Source: UBA10347 sp905182135 (lineage in GTDB: Bacteria; Actinomycetota; Acidimicrobiia; Acidimicrobiales; UBA10347). From it: 64,000 nucleotides of DNA. A program made the position numbers and the translations under genes. Below are positions 44,423-52,505 of the stretch, piece after piece (position 1 is the stretch's first letter; the number at the start of each line of letters is the position of its first letter). The stretch is taken from contig CAWUSE010000006.1 in the NCBI GenBank assembly GCA_963925805.1, positions 11,132-75,131 on the forward strand. Reading direction: 5' to 3'. The notes under the pieces were generated by a model. It was not told the DNA's origin and ran no database searches. It saw only the letters and a program-made list of their open reading frames with translations.

Positions 44423-45798
44423 GAGTCGAGTGACCTTTCGTAGGCCACGATGGCCTGGATCTGTTCTGGAGTCAGAATCCCATCGCGAGCGATGATTTCG
44501 CCATCATGTGCTTCGAGCGAGATAACGTTGGTGCCTGCGCAGTGACCGGTAATCCGGTCGAGCTCAATACGAGGGACGACGCCAACAGCATCGCTCTCGG
44601 CCCAGCACTTCCCAAAGCCCGGCATCTGACCACCGCCATCGCCCTGGCCGTAGACCCCGTAGGCAATACCGTTTTCGCTGCCGCTGAAGATGAACGCTTC
44701 CATCTCTACCGACGTTTCAAACTGGTCTCGCACGCCCAGCAGGCTCGGTCCAAAGCCACCGCCGCCATTGAGAACCGGATCGATGAGCGGGTTGTCGGGG
44801 TAGTCGTTGGCCTTGTAGCTATAACCAGCGCTGTGGCAACGGGCGCACCCGTAGGCACCACCAGCGGCTGGGTTGTTAAACAACAATTCACCTTCGAGCA
44901 GTTGATCCGATTCTGATGCCAGCAGGATCGAATCTGCCAGTGAAGATAATTCGTTCGCAAGGTCCTTCTTGACCGCAGTCAATACGATGATCTCAGCCGC
45001 CAGGTTTGATGCCTCGCCAGAGTCGGAGTCCATCTCAGCCAGGTCGTCTTCGAGGTCTTGAATCTGGGCGGTTAACCGCAACTGCTCACTGTAAATAGCT
45101 GCATTGTCTTGGCGGGCCTTAAATAGCGCTGCACCAGCAAGCCCAGAGTCAACGCCCTTAGCAATCTCCTCGGGCGACTTCTGTTCGGCCGATAGATAGG
45201 CGATGACCTTGTCGATCTGCTGGACAGTCATTGCGCCACCACCAGGGGCGCCCCATGCAGGCATGGGCGAATTTTGTCGCCCGTAGTTCAATACGTACTT
45301 GAGCTCGTCATAGCTGAAGCGATCGAGCACCGCTCCCAAGGAAGGAGCGGTCCATTGGACGCGTTCAACGAAGACACCGTTGGTGTCTACCAGGCTGAAG
45401 TCCGCAGCAATACCGCCGTCGCCGTTGGCTGAACCGTGGCATTGGGCGCAGTTTGCCTCGTACAACTCGCCACCTTGAGCGACCGATTGGGTATCGGTAA
45501 AATCGACCAAACCCTCTTGGCGCCCTGGCTCGCCCAGCCAGTAAAGCGGCAGAGCAAGGGCGATGATGGTCAATGTAACCAATCCGCCGGTTAGCGAAAG
45601 ATCGAGACGCTTCGTCTCCATCTCCTCGTCGGACATAGCTTCTTTTCGGTTAGCTGCAAGCTCGACCTCGGCACCCGTCTCATGACGACCTTCGAGCCAG
45701 TTAAACAGCCAATAAACAGCCATTGCCAACAGGACGATGCCTGTTATGACGTAGCCGATTTGGCGCTGTGTCGATGCAGCGATCACAGGATTATCCAT
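44419..45798 (-). CDS. Membrane-bound di-heme cytochrome c
   Basis: 459 residues. Helices at about 14-34 and 71-90; the first haem motif CAQCH is at 117-121 and the second CARCH at 318-322. Between them, residues about 225-300 are a charged heptad-like stretch (LRLTAQIQDLEDDLAEMD...) likely to form a coiled coil. It sits between the Rieske gene and the unknown membrane protein gene, so it is probably the cytochrome c subunit (cyt cc-like) passing electrons from the bc complex towards a terminal oxidase, which is not encoded in the window. Start GTG/ATG region near 45798 (MDNPVIAAS). Confidence 0.9.
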   Translation of the reverse strand: MDNPVIAASTQRQIGYVITGIVLLAMAVYWLFNWLEGRHETGAEVELAANRKEAMSDEEMETKRLDLSLTGGLVTLTIIALALPLYWLGEPGRQEGLVDFTDTQSVAQGGELYEANCAQCHGSANGDGGIAADFSLVDTNGVFVERVQWTAPSLGAVLDRFSYDELKYVLNYGRQNSPMPAWGAPGGGAMTVQQIDKVIAYLSAEQKSPEEIAKGVDSGLAGAALFKARQDNAAIYSEQLRLTAQIQDLEDDLAEMDSDSGEASNLAAEIIVLTAVKKDLANELSSLADSILLASESDQLLEGELLFNNPAAGGAYGCARCHSAGYSYKANDYPDNPLIDPVLNGGGGFGPSLLGVRDQFETSVEMEAFIFSGSENGIAYGVYGQGDGGGQMPGFGKCWAESDAVGVVPRIELDRITGHCAGTNVISLEAHDGEIIARDGILTPEQIQAIVAYERSLDS

Positions 45799-45854
45799 GG
45801 GTTTCGTTCGTTACTTCTCTGTCGATCAATGCGGTGCTACTTAGTGATACGTCG

Positions 45855-46745
45855 TTAGTGACTGGCTTCGCCGATGCAATTCGGCCCTTCGGCCTCTTGC
45901 CCGGTTGTATTCGTGCCGATTGCCGGACCTTGAATGACTTCGGCAGTCTTGACGATCAACTCGCCGCCGCCCGTTATTTCTACTGCGAAGCGATCCATAC
46001 CGCGTGGCGCTGGGCCACCACGCTTCTCGCCAACGCGATTGTACTTGGAGCCGTGGCACGGACACTCGAACCACTGTGAGGTGGCACAGCTCGGAACACG
46101 ACAACCCAGATGCGGGCACTTTTGAAACAGTGCAACAACGCCTACTTCCATGCCAGCGAGCTCAGCGGCGGAGTAGACGCTACGGGCACGTTCAATAGCA
46201 CCGACTGGGTATTCGGTCAGCCATGCACGGCCTTCGGGGCGGTACAAAAAGCCGCCACTATCGCGAATACCTTGCACGATGTCGGTCACTTTGCCCATGT
46301 TGATGGGAGCTCCGAAGCCGGTAATAAACGGTGGCCAGAGGAAAGCCAACAAGCTGGCGCCGAAGCCACCCAAACCAAGAGTGAAGCTGCCAATAATGGA
46401 ACGGTTCAAGAACTGACGACGGGCAACACCGGTCTGTTCGGGATCTGGGGCAACCCATTCGGTTAGTTCAGACGCAGAGGCCGGAACAAGAGCCTGGCCT
46501 TCGCGGCGGGCAAGGACGGCCGAGCGTTCGATTTCTTTACCGGTCGAGACAGCGACACTTTCGTTGTCGCCAGCATCCACGGAAACAGCAGTTTCGGTGA
46601 TCGTGACGGTGCCGCGGTCGCGGGACAGGGTCTCTCGCGACAGCCGCCCGGTTGCGGAATCTGCGTCGCTACTACGAAGCGTCGCAACAACGGTGACCGC
46701 AGCAAACACAACAAGTGCTGCAATTACGATCAGGGCGATAGTCAT
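45855..46745 (-). CDS. qcrA: Rieske iron-sulfur subunit of the bc complex
   Basis: 296 residues. An N-terminal helix (3-23) is followed by a polar stretch, then twin-arginine RRQFLNRS at 109-116 and a second hydrophobic segment (about 117-140). Rieske ligands are C210 and H212 (CPHLGC) and C228 and H231 (CPCHGS), with C215 and C230 as the disulfide pair. It oxidises menaquinol with cytochrome b. It lies between the cytochrome b C-half gene and the di-heme cytochrome c gene. Confidence 0.95.
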   Translation of the reverse strand: MTIALIVIAALVVFAAVTVVATLRSSDADSATGRLSRETLSRDRGTVTITETAVSVDAGDNESVAVSTGKEIERSAVLARREGQALVPASASELTEWVAPDPEQTGVARRQFLNRSIIGSFTLGLGGFGASLLAFLWPPFITGFGAPINMGKVTDIVQGIRDSGGFLYRPEGRAWLTEYPVGAIERARSVYSAAELAGMEVGVVALFQKCPHLGCRVPSCATSQWFECPCHGSKYNRVGEKRGGPAPRGMDRFAVEITGGGELIVKTAEVIQGPAIGTNTTGQEAEGPNCIGEASH

Positions 46746-46804
46746 GGCTGGCCTTTCTTAACTCTTTTGGGGGGCTGTGGCACGGACGGTAGAACGAGAG
46801 GGGT

Positions 46805-46818
46805 GATCTAGCTAGATC
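46805..46818. repeat. 14-bp perfect palindrome
   Basis: GATCTAGCTAGATC in the 82-bp spacer between the cytochrome b C-half gene and the Rieske gene; it reads the same on both strands. Function unknown. Confidence 0.5.
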
Positions 46819-46827
46819 GGTTTCGGC

Positions 46828-47601
46828 TTAAAGCTCGAAGAACAATCCGGCTTCCCAAGGGAAGACGAAGTTGAAGCCAGGGCCTCGGAAGAATGAGCCA
46901 ATCATGACGAGCACAGTCCAGAACATCAGGTGAACAGTCATGATTGAGATAGCAAACTTGCGCTTCTCTGGTTTATTGGACGGGTTCTTGTCGAGGAATG
47001 GTGCCAAGATAAGCAAGATCAGGGCGAAACCAGGCAAGGTCACTCCAGCGACCATGGGGTGGAACATGGTGAGCAGTTCCTGAAGGCCCAAGAAGTACCA
47101 CGGGGCTTTGGAAGGGTTCGGCGTTGCGTTGAAATCAGCCAATTCAAGTAGCGGCGCATTCACGAAGATCGAGAAGATCAGGGTGAAGGCAGTGCACGCG
47201 AGTGCGGCTACGAATTCGGCCACAAGCAGGTGGGGCCATACATGCACCTTGTCGACCGGCGCCGACTTTACGTCTTGAATCGAGCCTGACTTAACGACGG
47301 TCAGCAAACGTTGGGTATGCCCGCCAGGACCCGTCGGTGCGTTTGGCGCAGCCGTGGCGATAGCGCCACCACTTGCGGCAGCAGCGGTGACTGGCACAGC
47401 GGCCTCGACGGCGGTGCCCGCTGCTTGGCTGCGAGCAGCTTTCGCGCGATCGAGCAGGTGTTGAGGAATCTTAGATGCCGCAGCAGCCTGTTCTGGTGTC
47501 GATTCGACAGCGGCTGCGGGTGCCGCGTCGCCACTTGCTGCGGCGGCGCGTTCCTTGGCTTCTTTGGCTCGTTTGAGGAGATGCTCTGGAATTTCAGTCA
47601 T
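46828..47601 (-). CDS. Cytochrome b C-terminal half (subunit IV-like) with soluble N-terminus
   Basis: 257 residues. Residues 1-105 are hydrophilic and Ala-rich and hold two copies of an IPEHLLKRAKEAK-like motif (near residues 4 and 45). The membrane part matches subunit IV of a split cytochrome b: HVWPHLLVAEFVAALACTAF, then APWYFLGLQELLTMFHP at the Qo site, where the PEWY glutamate of classical cytochrome b is Ala, and FALILLILAPFLDKNPS. About three helices. It follows the N-terminal half gene by 15 bp. Confidence 0.92.
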   Translation of the reverse strand: MTEIPEHLLKRAKEAKERAAAASGDAAPAAAVESTPEQAAAASKIPQHLLDRAKAARSQAAGTAVEAAVPVTAAAASGGAIATAAPNAPTGPGGHTQRLLTVVKSGSIQDVKSAPVDKVHVWPHLLVAEFVAALACTAFTLIFSIFVNAPLLELADFNATPNPSKAPWYFLGLQELLTMFHPMVAGVTLPGFALILLILAPFLDKNPSNKPEKRKFAISIMTVHLMFWTVLVMIGSFFRGPGFNFVFPWEAGLFFEL

Positions 47602-47616
47602 GTGTTTACCTTCCTG

Positions 47617-48396
47617 CTAGAGCGGACCGGAGATGCCGCCGTCTTTGCGGACTCGCCAGAAGTGAATAGCCATCATGATGACGGTAACGAACGGAAGCAG
47701 GAGGACGTGCAGTACGTACCAGCGCAACAACGTGTCGCTGCCGATCTCTACGCCCCCGAGAAGAACGAATCTGACCTGATTGCCGAAGACGGGTGTGAAG
47801 CCCATCATGTTGGTACCCACGGTCACCGCCCAAAGTGCGAGCTGGTCCCACGGCAAGAGGTAGCCGGTGAAGGACAAGAGAAGCGTCAGTGTGAGCAAGA
47901 TCACGCCGATTACCCAGTTGAACTCACGAGGCGACTTGTATGCACCGTGGTAGAACACGCGAGCCATATGCAAGAACACAGAGAGCACCATGAGGTGGGC
48001 GCCCCATCTATGCATATTTCTTACAAGTAGGCCGAACGTGACCGCCGAACGCAACGTTTCCATATCGGCGTAGGCCGCCGAGGCAGTTGGCCGATAGAAG
48101 AACATCAAGAAGATGCCCGTGACGGTAAGCAAGATGAACAAAAAGAAGCTCAACCCGCCCAGGCACAGCGTGTAGCTGACCTTGACGGCATGGCGCTTTA
48201 CCTTGACTGGATGCAGGTGGTATAGCACCGAGTTCATGATCACATAGCTGCGGTTACGCGGACTGTCCGTGTAACCCTTGCGAAAGATAGATCCGGGGCG
48301 GAAAATTGAATTCCACGCCTGCGAACCCTGCGTCTTATCGGCGAGATCGCTGACGGCCTGCTTGACCTGATCTGCAGATGGCGGTTTTGGTGCCAC
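47617..48396 (-). CDS. qcrB: Cytochrome b N-terminal half (b6-like)
   Basis: 259-residue four-helix cytochrome b6-type protein. Haem-ligand histidines lie in NMHRWGAHLMVLSVFLHMARVF and in WYVLHVLLLPFVTVIMMAIHFWRVRK; GYLLPWDQLALWA is the conserved Qo-side loop. A basic N-terminus (SPRNRSYVIMNS) resembles Gram-positive b6-type proteins. Splitting into two genes differs from the fused QcrB of many Actinobacteria. Confidence 0.95.
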   Translation of the reverse strand: MAPKPPSADQVKQAVSDLADKTQGSQAWNSIFRPGSIFRKGYTDSPRNRSYVIMNSVLYHLHPVKVKRHAVKVSYTLCLGGLSFFLFILLTVTGIFLMFFYRPTASAAYADMETLRSAVTFGLLVRNMHRWGAHLMVLSVFLHMARVFYHGAYKSPREFNWVIGVILLTLTLLLSFTGYLLPWDQLALWAVTVGTNMMGFTPVFGNQVRFVLLGGVEIGSDTLLRWYVLHVLLLPFVTVIMMAIHFWRVRKDGGISGPL

Positions 48397-48461
48397 TCGC
48401 TTGGTCTCCTGTTAGTGCTTTGGTTCTGGGGGCGGTGTATCTGAAAAGGTGATGAAATGCA

Positions 48462-48489
48462 TTTTATATCTGCGCGTTTTATATCTGCG
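48462..48489. repeat. Short direct repeat upstream of cytochrome b
   Basis: Two copies of ttttatatctgcg (48462-48474 and 48477-48489) two bases apart in the spacer between the ferredoxin gene and the cytochrome b gene. Confidence 0.7.
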
Positions 48490-48497
48490 TGGTGTAG

Positions 48498-48914
48498 CTA
48501 TGCGAGACGCATCCCATAGCCATAGCCATGGGTACTCGTGCGCTGATGCTGGTCGCCGGCGGCGGCGGGGTCGCCAAGCTTGCCCAAAATAATGACGCCG
48601 GTGGGGCAACGATCGACGCAAAGAGCACAGCGGGTGCAGACATCGTCATCGATGGTGAATATCACGTGGTCGTTGGGGTCTTCACCCGGTAGTTCGGTCC
48701 CAATCGCGCCTTCAATGGCGTCGGGGGTAACCATATGGATGCACTTCCACGGACAAATATCGACGCAACCTTCACAGGTGATGCATTCGCTCTGATCAAT
48801 GTGGATGAACTGTTTTGGTTTGACGGCCTGGGACAACCATGCAGCGTCGACTTCTTGCAGAACATAATCGGTGCGGAATTCGGGAAGTGGTGGATTCGCG
48901 TCGAGAACACCCAT
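48498..48914 (-). CDS. Two-cluster ferredoxin in the bc-complex operon
   Basis: 138 residues with two [4Fe-4S] motifs: C44-x2-C47-x2-C50-x3-C54 P (CITCEGCVDICP) and C93-x2-C96-x2-C99-x3-C103 P (CTRCALCVDRCP). An N-terminal tail of 40 residues and an insertion of about 30 residues between the motifs distinguish it from a minimal ferredoxin. It shares a base with the upstream membrane protein gene and precedes the cytochrome b gene by about 100 bp. A role as an electron carrier to or from the quinol-oxidising complex is inferred from position only. Confidence 0.88.
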   Translation of the reverse strand: MGVLDANPPLPEFRTDYVLQEVDAAWLSQAVKPKQFIHIDQSECITCEGCVDICPWKCIHMVTPDAIEGAIGTELPGEDPNDHVIFTIDDDVCTRCALCVDRCPTGVIILGKLGDPAAAGDQHQRTSTHGYGYGMRLA

Positions 48915-49525
48915 TAGACACCGACCTTGATTCCGGCAGCTTTGTCGGCTTCCTTAATAATGGGTCGACCATAGCGGCTCTGTTCCTCTAGCTCAGGAGC
49001 AGCGATGGTGTCGCCTCGCTTTTGCCACATGACGAACACGGCAACGTTGGCGACGAGGCCAACGCCGTAGACGGCAACAGCAAGGAGGTCTTTAAGCGTG
49101 GCGTAGCTGAGATCAAAAGGCAGCGCCCATTCGAGAATTCCCTGGCTGGAATCCCATGGTGTACGGAACCCGATCAGGAAGGCGTCAGAGCGCCAATTCA
49201 GTTCTGCTTCTGCAAAGGTGAGAAACTGGTGTGGCACGGTGCCATAAATCCAGAATAGGACGAAGAATACGTAGACAGCGCCGATCATCGATTCGCCCCA
49301 GGTAGCCACCTTGTCGGCCGGGCGAGTCTTCATCAAGTGAAAGACAGGGATCAGCAGCAACATCGAAATGACCCATGACATGACGAACGCGACATTCAAG
49401 TACGGCGCTTGTTGACCATCAGTGGTTAAACCAACCCATATGGCAATCAATGCAAAAAGGCCGACGGTTGTACCAATCAGTACCATCCAGAACTTGGTGA
49501 TTGCACCGTCGATATACCGTTTCAC
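48914..49525 (-). CDS. Four-helix membrane protein of unknown function, first gene of the bc cluster
   Basis: 203 residues with about four hydrophobic helices (roughly 11-31, 42-62, 80-98, 144-166) and a polar C-terminus (APELEEQSRYGRPIIKEADKAAG). No haem or metal motif is apparent, although PHQF and scattered histidines exist. The gene opens the respiratory supercluster and its stop shares a base with the ferredoxin start, so a complex made of these two products is plausible. I do not recognise the family. Confidence 0.8.
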   Translation of the reverse strand: MKRYIDGAITKFWMVLIGTTVGLFALIAIWVGLTTDGQQAPYLNVAFVMSWVISMLLLIPVFHLMKTRPADKVATWGESMIGAVYVFFVLFWIYGTVPHQFLTFAEAELNWRSDAFLIGFRTPWDSSQGILEWALPFDLSYATLKDLLAVAVYGVGLVANVAVFVMWQKRGDTIAAPELEEQSRYGRPIIKEADKAAGIKVGV

Positions 49526-49565
49526 TGTTCCTCGATACTAAGCCGATTGTCGGGGCGGGAGCCGC

Positions 49566-49583
49566 TCGTGAAGGTTCTCACAA
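49566..49583. promoter_or_regulatory. Probable Rex operator upstream of the bc/nuo supercluster
   Basis: tCGTGA-aggttc-TCACAA matches the Rex core TTGTGA-N6-TCACAA in 11 of 12 positions and is an inverted repeat. It lies 41-58 bp upstream of the first gene of the bc/nuo cluster, where a repressor would block transcription, and also in front of the divergent cytochrome c gene. A Rex protein is encoded 12 kb away in the same window. The match is by eye; binding is inferred. Confidence 0.6.
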
Positions 49584-49822
49584 GCGAAGTGTACAAAGCG
49601 CGGACCAGCACGGACGGGTCCACGCAGACTGTTTATCAGTGACACTTCCCACACACCAAGTATTTGGCCGCATTTGTTGCAGAAATTTCGACAAGATTTC
49701 TTAGCTTTGTAGGCCCGAGAGTTGTTGGTTGTTCGTCGCGTCGGTCTACAGTCAAAGTCGGCGCGGAATCGCGCCTTGTTTTCTGTTTCAGAAGTCAGCA
49801 GTTTGACGCAGTTGGAGCCACG

Positions 49823-50635
49823 TTGACCGAAATTCCCGAGCATCTGCTCAAACGATCCCGAGATGCCAAGCGAGCGCTTGGCCTTGATGTTCCTGCCGAA
49901 GCCGGAGCCGCTCCCGCTGAGGCCTCGGCCCAGTCGGCAAACGCGCCAGCTGTTGCCGCCCCAACGACAGGAGCCCCCGTACCTATTCCGGCGAGTGAGC
50001 CACCTCCGCCTGAACCACCCAAGTCTGAATGGGTAGCGAACGCCGAGAGTCGCAAGAAGATCCCTTACTGGGTTATGCCCGTGCTGCTATTTCTTCCGGT
50101 CTGGCTAATCATGTACGTCGGCACGCTCGAGGAACCCACCCGCTCCGAGGGCGTGCTCTACGAAGGCGGCGAGGTCTACGCCGAGAACTGCGCCTCATGC
50201 CATGGTGCAGCCGGCGGCGGCGGCGTTGGCCCCGCATTCAACAACGGTGCAGTAATCGAGACCTTCAGCAATTTCGAAGATCAGGTTGCGTGGATCGTGC
50301 ACGGCACGCAGGGATATCTTGATGCCGGTCGCGAAACCTATGGCGATACTGAACGTGCTCTGGGCGGGTCCGGCGCCAACATGCCGAACTTTGGTGAACC
50401 CCTCGAAGCAGCCGAAATCTTGTGGGCGACCTTCTATGAGCGCATAGAGCTCAGCGGCCACGGAGAAGACCTTGCATTCGCAGAAGCACTCTTCGCTGCA
50501 TATGACCACGGCGAGCTTGAGCTCCCTGAACACTTCGCTGAAGGCATCGATGGCGACTTCGAAGCCGAGATCGAAGAACTCCTTGCCGGCATTCGAGCCG
50601 AACTCACCGAGAGCGAAGAAGTCGCTGCAGGCTGA
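49823..50635 (+). CDS. Membrane-anchored mono-heme cytochrome c
   Basis: 270 residues with start TTG 49823, chosen because GGAG lies five bases upstream and the product begins MTEIPEHLLKR, as in the cytochrome b C-half. Order: IPEHLL motif (4-9), a Pro/Ala-rich cytoplasmic stretch to about 78, one helix (81-99, VMPVLLFLPVWLIMYVG), then a cytochrome c domain with CASCH (123-127) and a likely axial Met in ANMPNF (187). It is divergent from the bc cluster. It probably carries electrons between the bc complex and an oxidase. Confidence 0.9.
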   Translation: MTEIPEHLLKRSRDAKRALGLDVPAEAGAAPAEASAQSANAPAVAAPTTGAPVPIPASEPPPPEPPKSEWVANAESRKKIPYWVMPVLLFLPVWLIMYVGTLEEPTRSEGVLYEGGEVYAENCASCHGAAGGGGVGPAFNNGAVIETFSNFEDQVAWIVHGTQGYLDAGRETYGDTERALGGSGANMPNFGEPLEAAEILWATFYERIELSGHGEDLAFAEALFAAYDHGELELPEHFAEGIDGDFEAEIEELLAGIRAELTESEEVAAG

Positions 50636-50668
50636 CACGGCCAACCACTAGCTCGCTAGGGTCAACGC

Positions 50669-51817
50669 ATGCAGCTGCGTGGCAGAACCAATGGACTGAT
50701 CCACTCACCTATTGGTGAAGCTTTTGCTTTATTGGCTGCACATAAGCCGACGCGCCCCCTACTCAATTTGTCACAGGCGGCGCCCAGCTTTCCGCCAGCT
50801 CCGGTCGTGGCCGACCGGATTGCAGCGGTGGCCTATGAGGAAGATGGCGCTCGCTATGTGCCGCAACAGGGACTTGAGCCCTTACGACAGGCGCTAGCCC
50901 AGGAACTCACCCAGCTATATCCGGGCCAGGTCGGCACCAACCAAGTTTTGATCACTGCCGGCTGCAACCAAGCTTTTTGTGTTGTTGCGTCCGCCATGAC
51001 TAACCCCGGTGACAATCTGATCGTCGCGCTCCCCTACTACTTCAACCATGATATGTGGCTCGAGGTTGAAGGGATCCAACGTCGCTACGTGCATCCAGCA
51101 TTAGACATGATGCCAACCGTCGCCGACGCTGAAGCACTCATAGACGACCGGACACGCGCCATCGTCCTTGTCTCGCCTGGCAATCCCAGCGGCGTGACGT
51201 TGCCGCCCGAACGCCTCGCAGCGTTCTACGACCTCTGTGCAGCGCGCGGTATAGCGCTGATCCTCGATGAGACCTACCGTTCCTATCGCAGCACAGATGC
51301 TGCCGCCCATGATCTGTACGACCGCAGCGACTGGACTGACCACCTGATCACCCTGCACAGCTTCTCAAAAGACCTAGCGATCCCTGGTTATCGGGTTGGC
51401 GCCGTTGTTGGTGCCCCTAGCGCGTTAGCTGAGGCGATGAAGCTTGTGGATTGTGTAGCAATCTGCGCGCCGCGAATTGGCCAAGAGGCAGCCTTGGCAG
51501 GCCTGCTGCACGCCACCGAGTGGCGGACCGAGCAGGCGGCCCGCATCGGCGAACGCCACAAACAATTTCAAATGGTCATGGCCCCATCACCAGGTGGCTA
51601 CGAACTCCTTAGCAGTGGGGCGTATTTTGGCTGGGTTCGCCACCCTCATGATCTAGTTGGTTCGCTAGACGTCGTCGCCGACCTGCTAGATCAGAAAGAC
51701 ATCCTGGTCATCCCAGGCACTGCCTTCACTCCAACAGACGAACGCATGCTGCGACTGAGTTTCGCCAATCTCAGCGAACCAGAAATCTACGAACTAGCGG
51801 TTCGCCTCGCGGAGTAA
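50669..51817 (+). CDS. Class I/II PLP aminotransferase
   Basis: 382-residue fold type I aminotransferase. Family residues: N172 in SPGNPSG, D200 and Y203 in LDETYRSY, and PLP lysine K234 in SFSKDLAIPGYRVGA. The start MQLRGRTNG lies 33 bp after the cytochrome c stop. The amino-acid substrate is not evident. The C-terminus is intact. Confidence 0.92.
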   Translation: MQLRGRTNGLIHSPIGEAFALLAAHKPTRPLLNLSQAAPSFPPAPVVADRIAAVAYEEDGARYVPQQGLEPLRQALAQELTQLYPGQVGTNQVLITAGCNQAFCVVASAMTNPGDNLIVALPYYFNHDMWLEVEGIQRRYVHPALDMMPTVADAEALIDDRTRAIVLVSPGNPSGVTLPPERLAAFYDLCAARGIALILDETYRSYRSTDAAAHDLYDRSDWTDHLITLHSFSKDLAIPGYRVGAVVGAPSALAEAMKLVDCVAICAPRIGQEAALAGLLHATEWRTEQAARIGERHKQFQMVMAPSPGGYELLSSGAYFGWVRHPHDLVGSLDVVADLLDQKDILVIPGTAFTPTDERMLRLSFANLSEPEIYELAVRLAE

Positions 51818-51827
51818 ATGCTCCGGC

Positions 51828-52247
51828 TCAGGCCGACAGCGGCGGGTGCCGCTGAGCATCTTGGGCCGCTCGAACGATTGCCTTGCGGTGCGGGAACATC
51901 GGAGGGTAGCCAGCAGCGGCCCTTTCTTCATCGTTCTCACCACCCCACATTCCGTGTTCTCGCCCAGCACGACCCGCAAGCTTGCACATGTCTTTTGCGC
52001 TGCATTGGTTGCAGTAAGAGCGTGCCGTAGCTTCACGTTTTCCTCGGCGGACCCGCCGCTCACCCGGCGGAGCGAAGAACAACGACGTTCGCCCGCTGCA
52101 AGGGAATGACCGCTCGCTGCTGTAGAGGCCCGAAAGCACTTCGGCGGCTTCAGGGCTTACAACGAGCGCAACAGGCTCCCGAGTCAACATCAGGCTGGGG
52201 TCGCACATTTCAGTATCGCTGTAGGAAGTATCTGGCGTGTCAAACAT
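51828..52247 (-). CDS. WhiB-family (Wbl) transcription factor
   Basis: 139-residue actinobacterial Wbl protein. The four [4Fe-4S] cysteines are C50, C79, C82 and C88 (CSGRTS ... CNQCSAKDMC), followed by the G-(V/M)-W-G-G turn GMWGGENDEERAA and a basic C-terminus. Such proteins bind the primary sigma factor and respond to O2, NO or redox. AAGGA upstream of the start serves as a ribosome binding site. A 7-bp stem (CAGCGGC/GCCGCTG, 51837-51854) lies at its 3' end, next to the convergent aminotransferase gene. Confidence 0.95.
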   Translation of the reverse strand: MFDTPDTSYSDTEMCDPSLMLTREPVALVVSPEAAEVLSGLYSSERSFPCSGRTSLFFAPPGERRVRRGKREATARSYCNQCSAKDMCKLAGRAGREHGMWGGENDEERAAAGYPPMFPHRKAIVRAAQDAQRHPPLSA

Positions 52248-52505
52248 TTGGGGGGTCCTTAAGAAGAAAGGTGAACAGCGAGTCAGGCCGACGACGGTCG
52301 TCGAGCGTTAAACGTGTTCGGATCACTAATCTGTTGGCAAGATCTGCACATCATTTCCGTGATCCTTAGCTTGGCTACAGGCGAAGAGCCATGGTCGTAC
52401 CAGAACCGTGCAAACGGCTTAGGAACGAGTGGCTTCTCATTTAGACCTTTGACATTCAGCCCCGCACTCAAACATCTTTTTGCCAGAAATCCTCTGAGCT
52501 AGGCC

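Noticed and set aside
51837..51854. Bidirectional terminator between the aminotransferase and whiB-type genes
   Set aside because: The 7-bp stem lies within the coding end of the whiB-type gene and has no T-run on either side; evidence is too weak for a feature.
52283..52471. 62-codon minus-strand frame with a CxxC pair upstream of the whiB-type gene
   Set aside because: TTG start, no ribosome binding site, no family resemblance; most likely non-coding leader of the WhiB gene.
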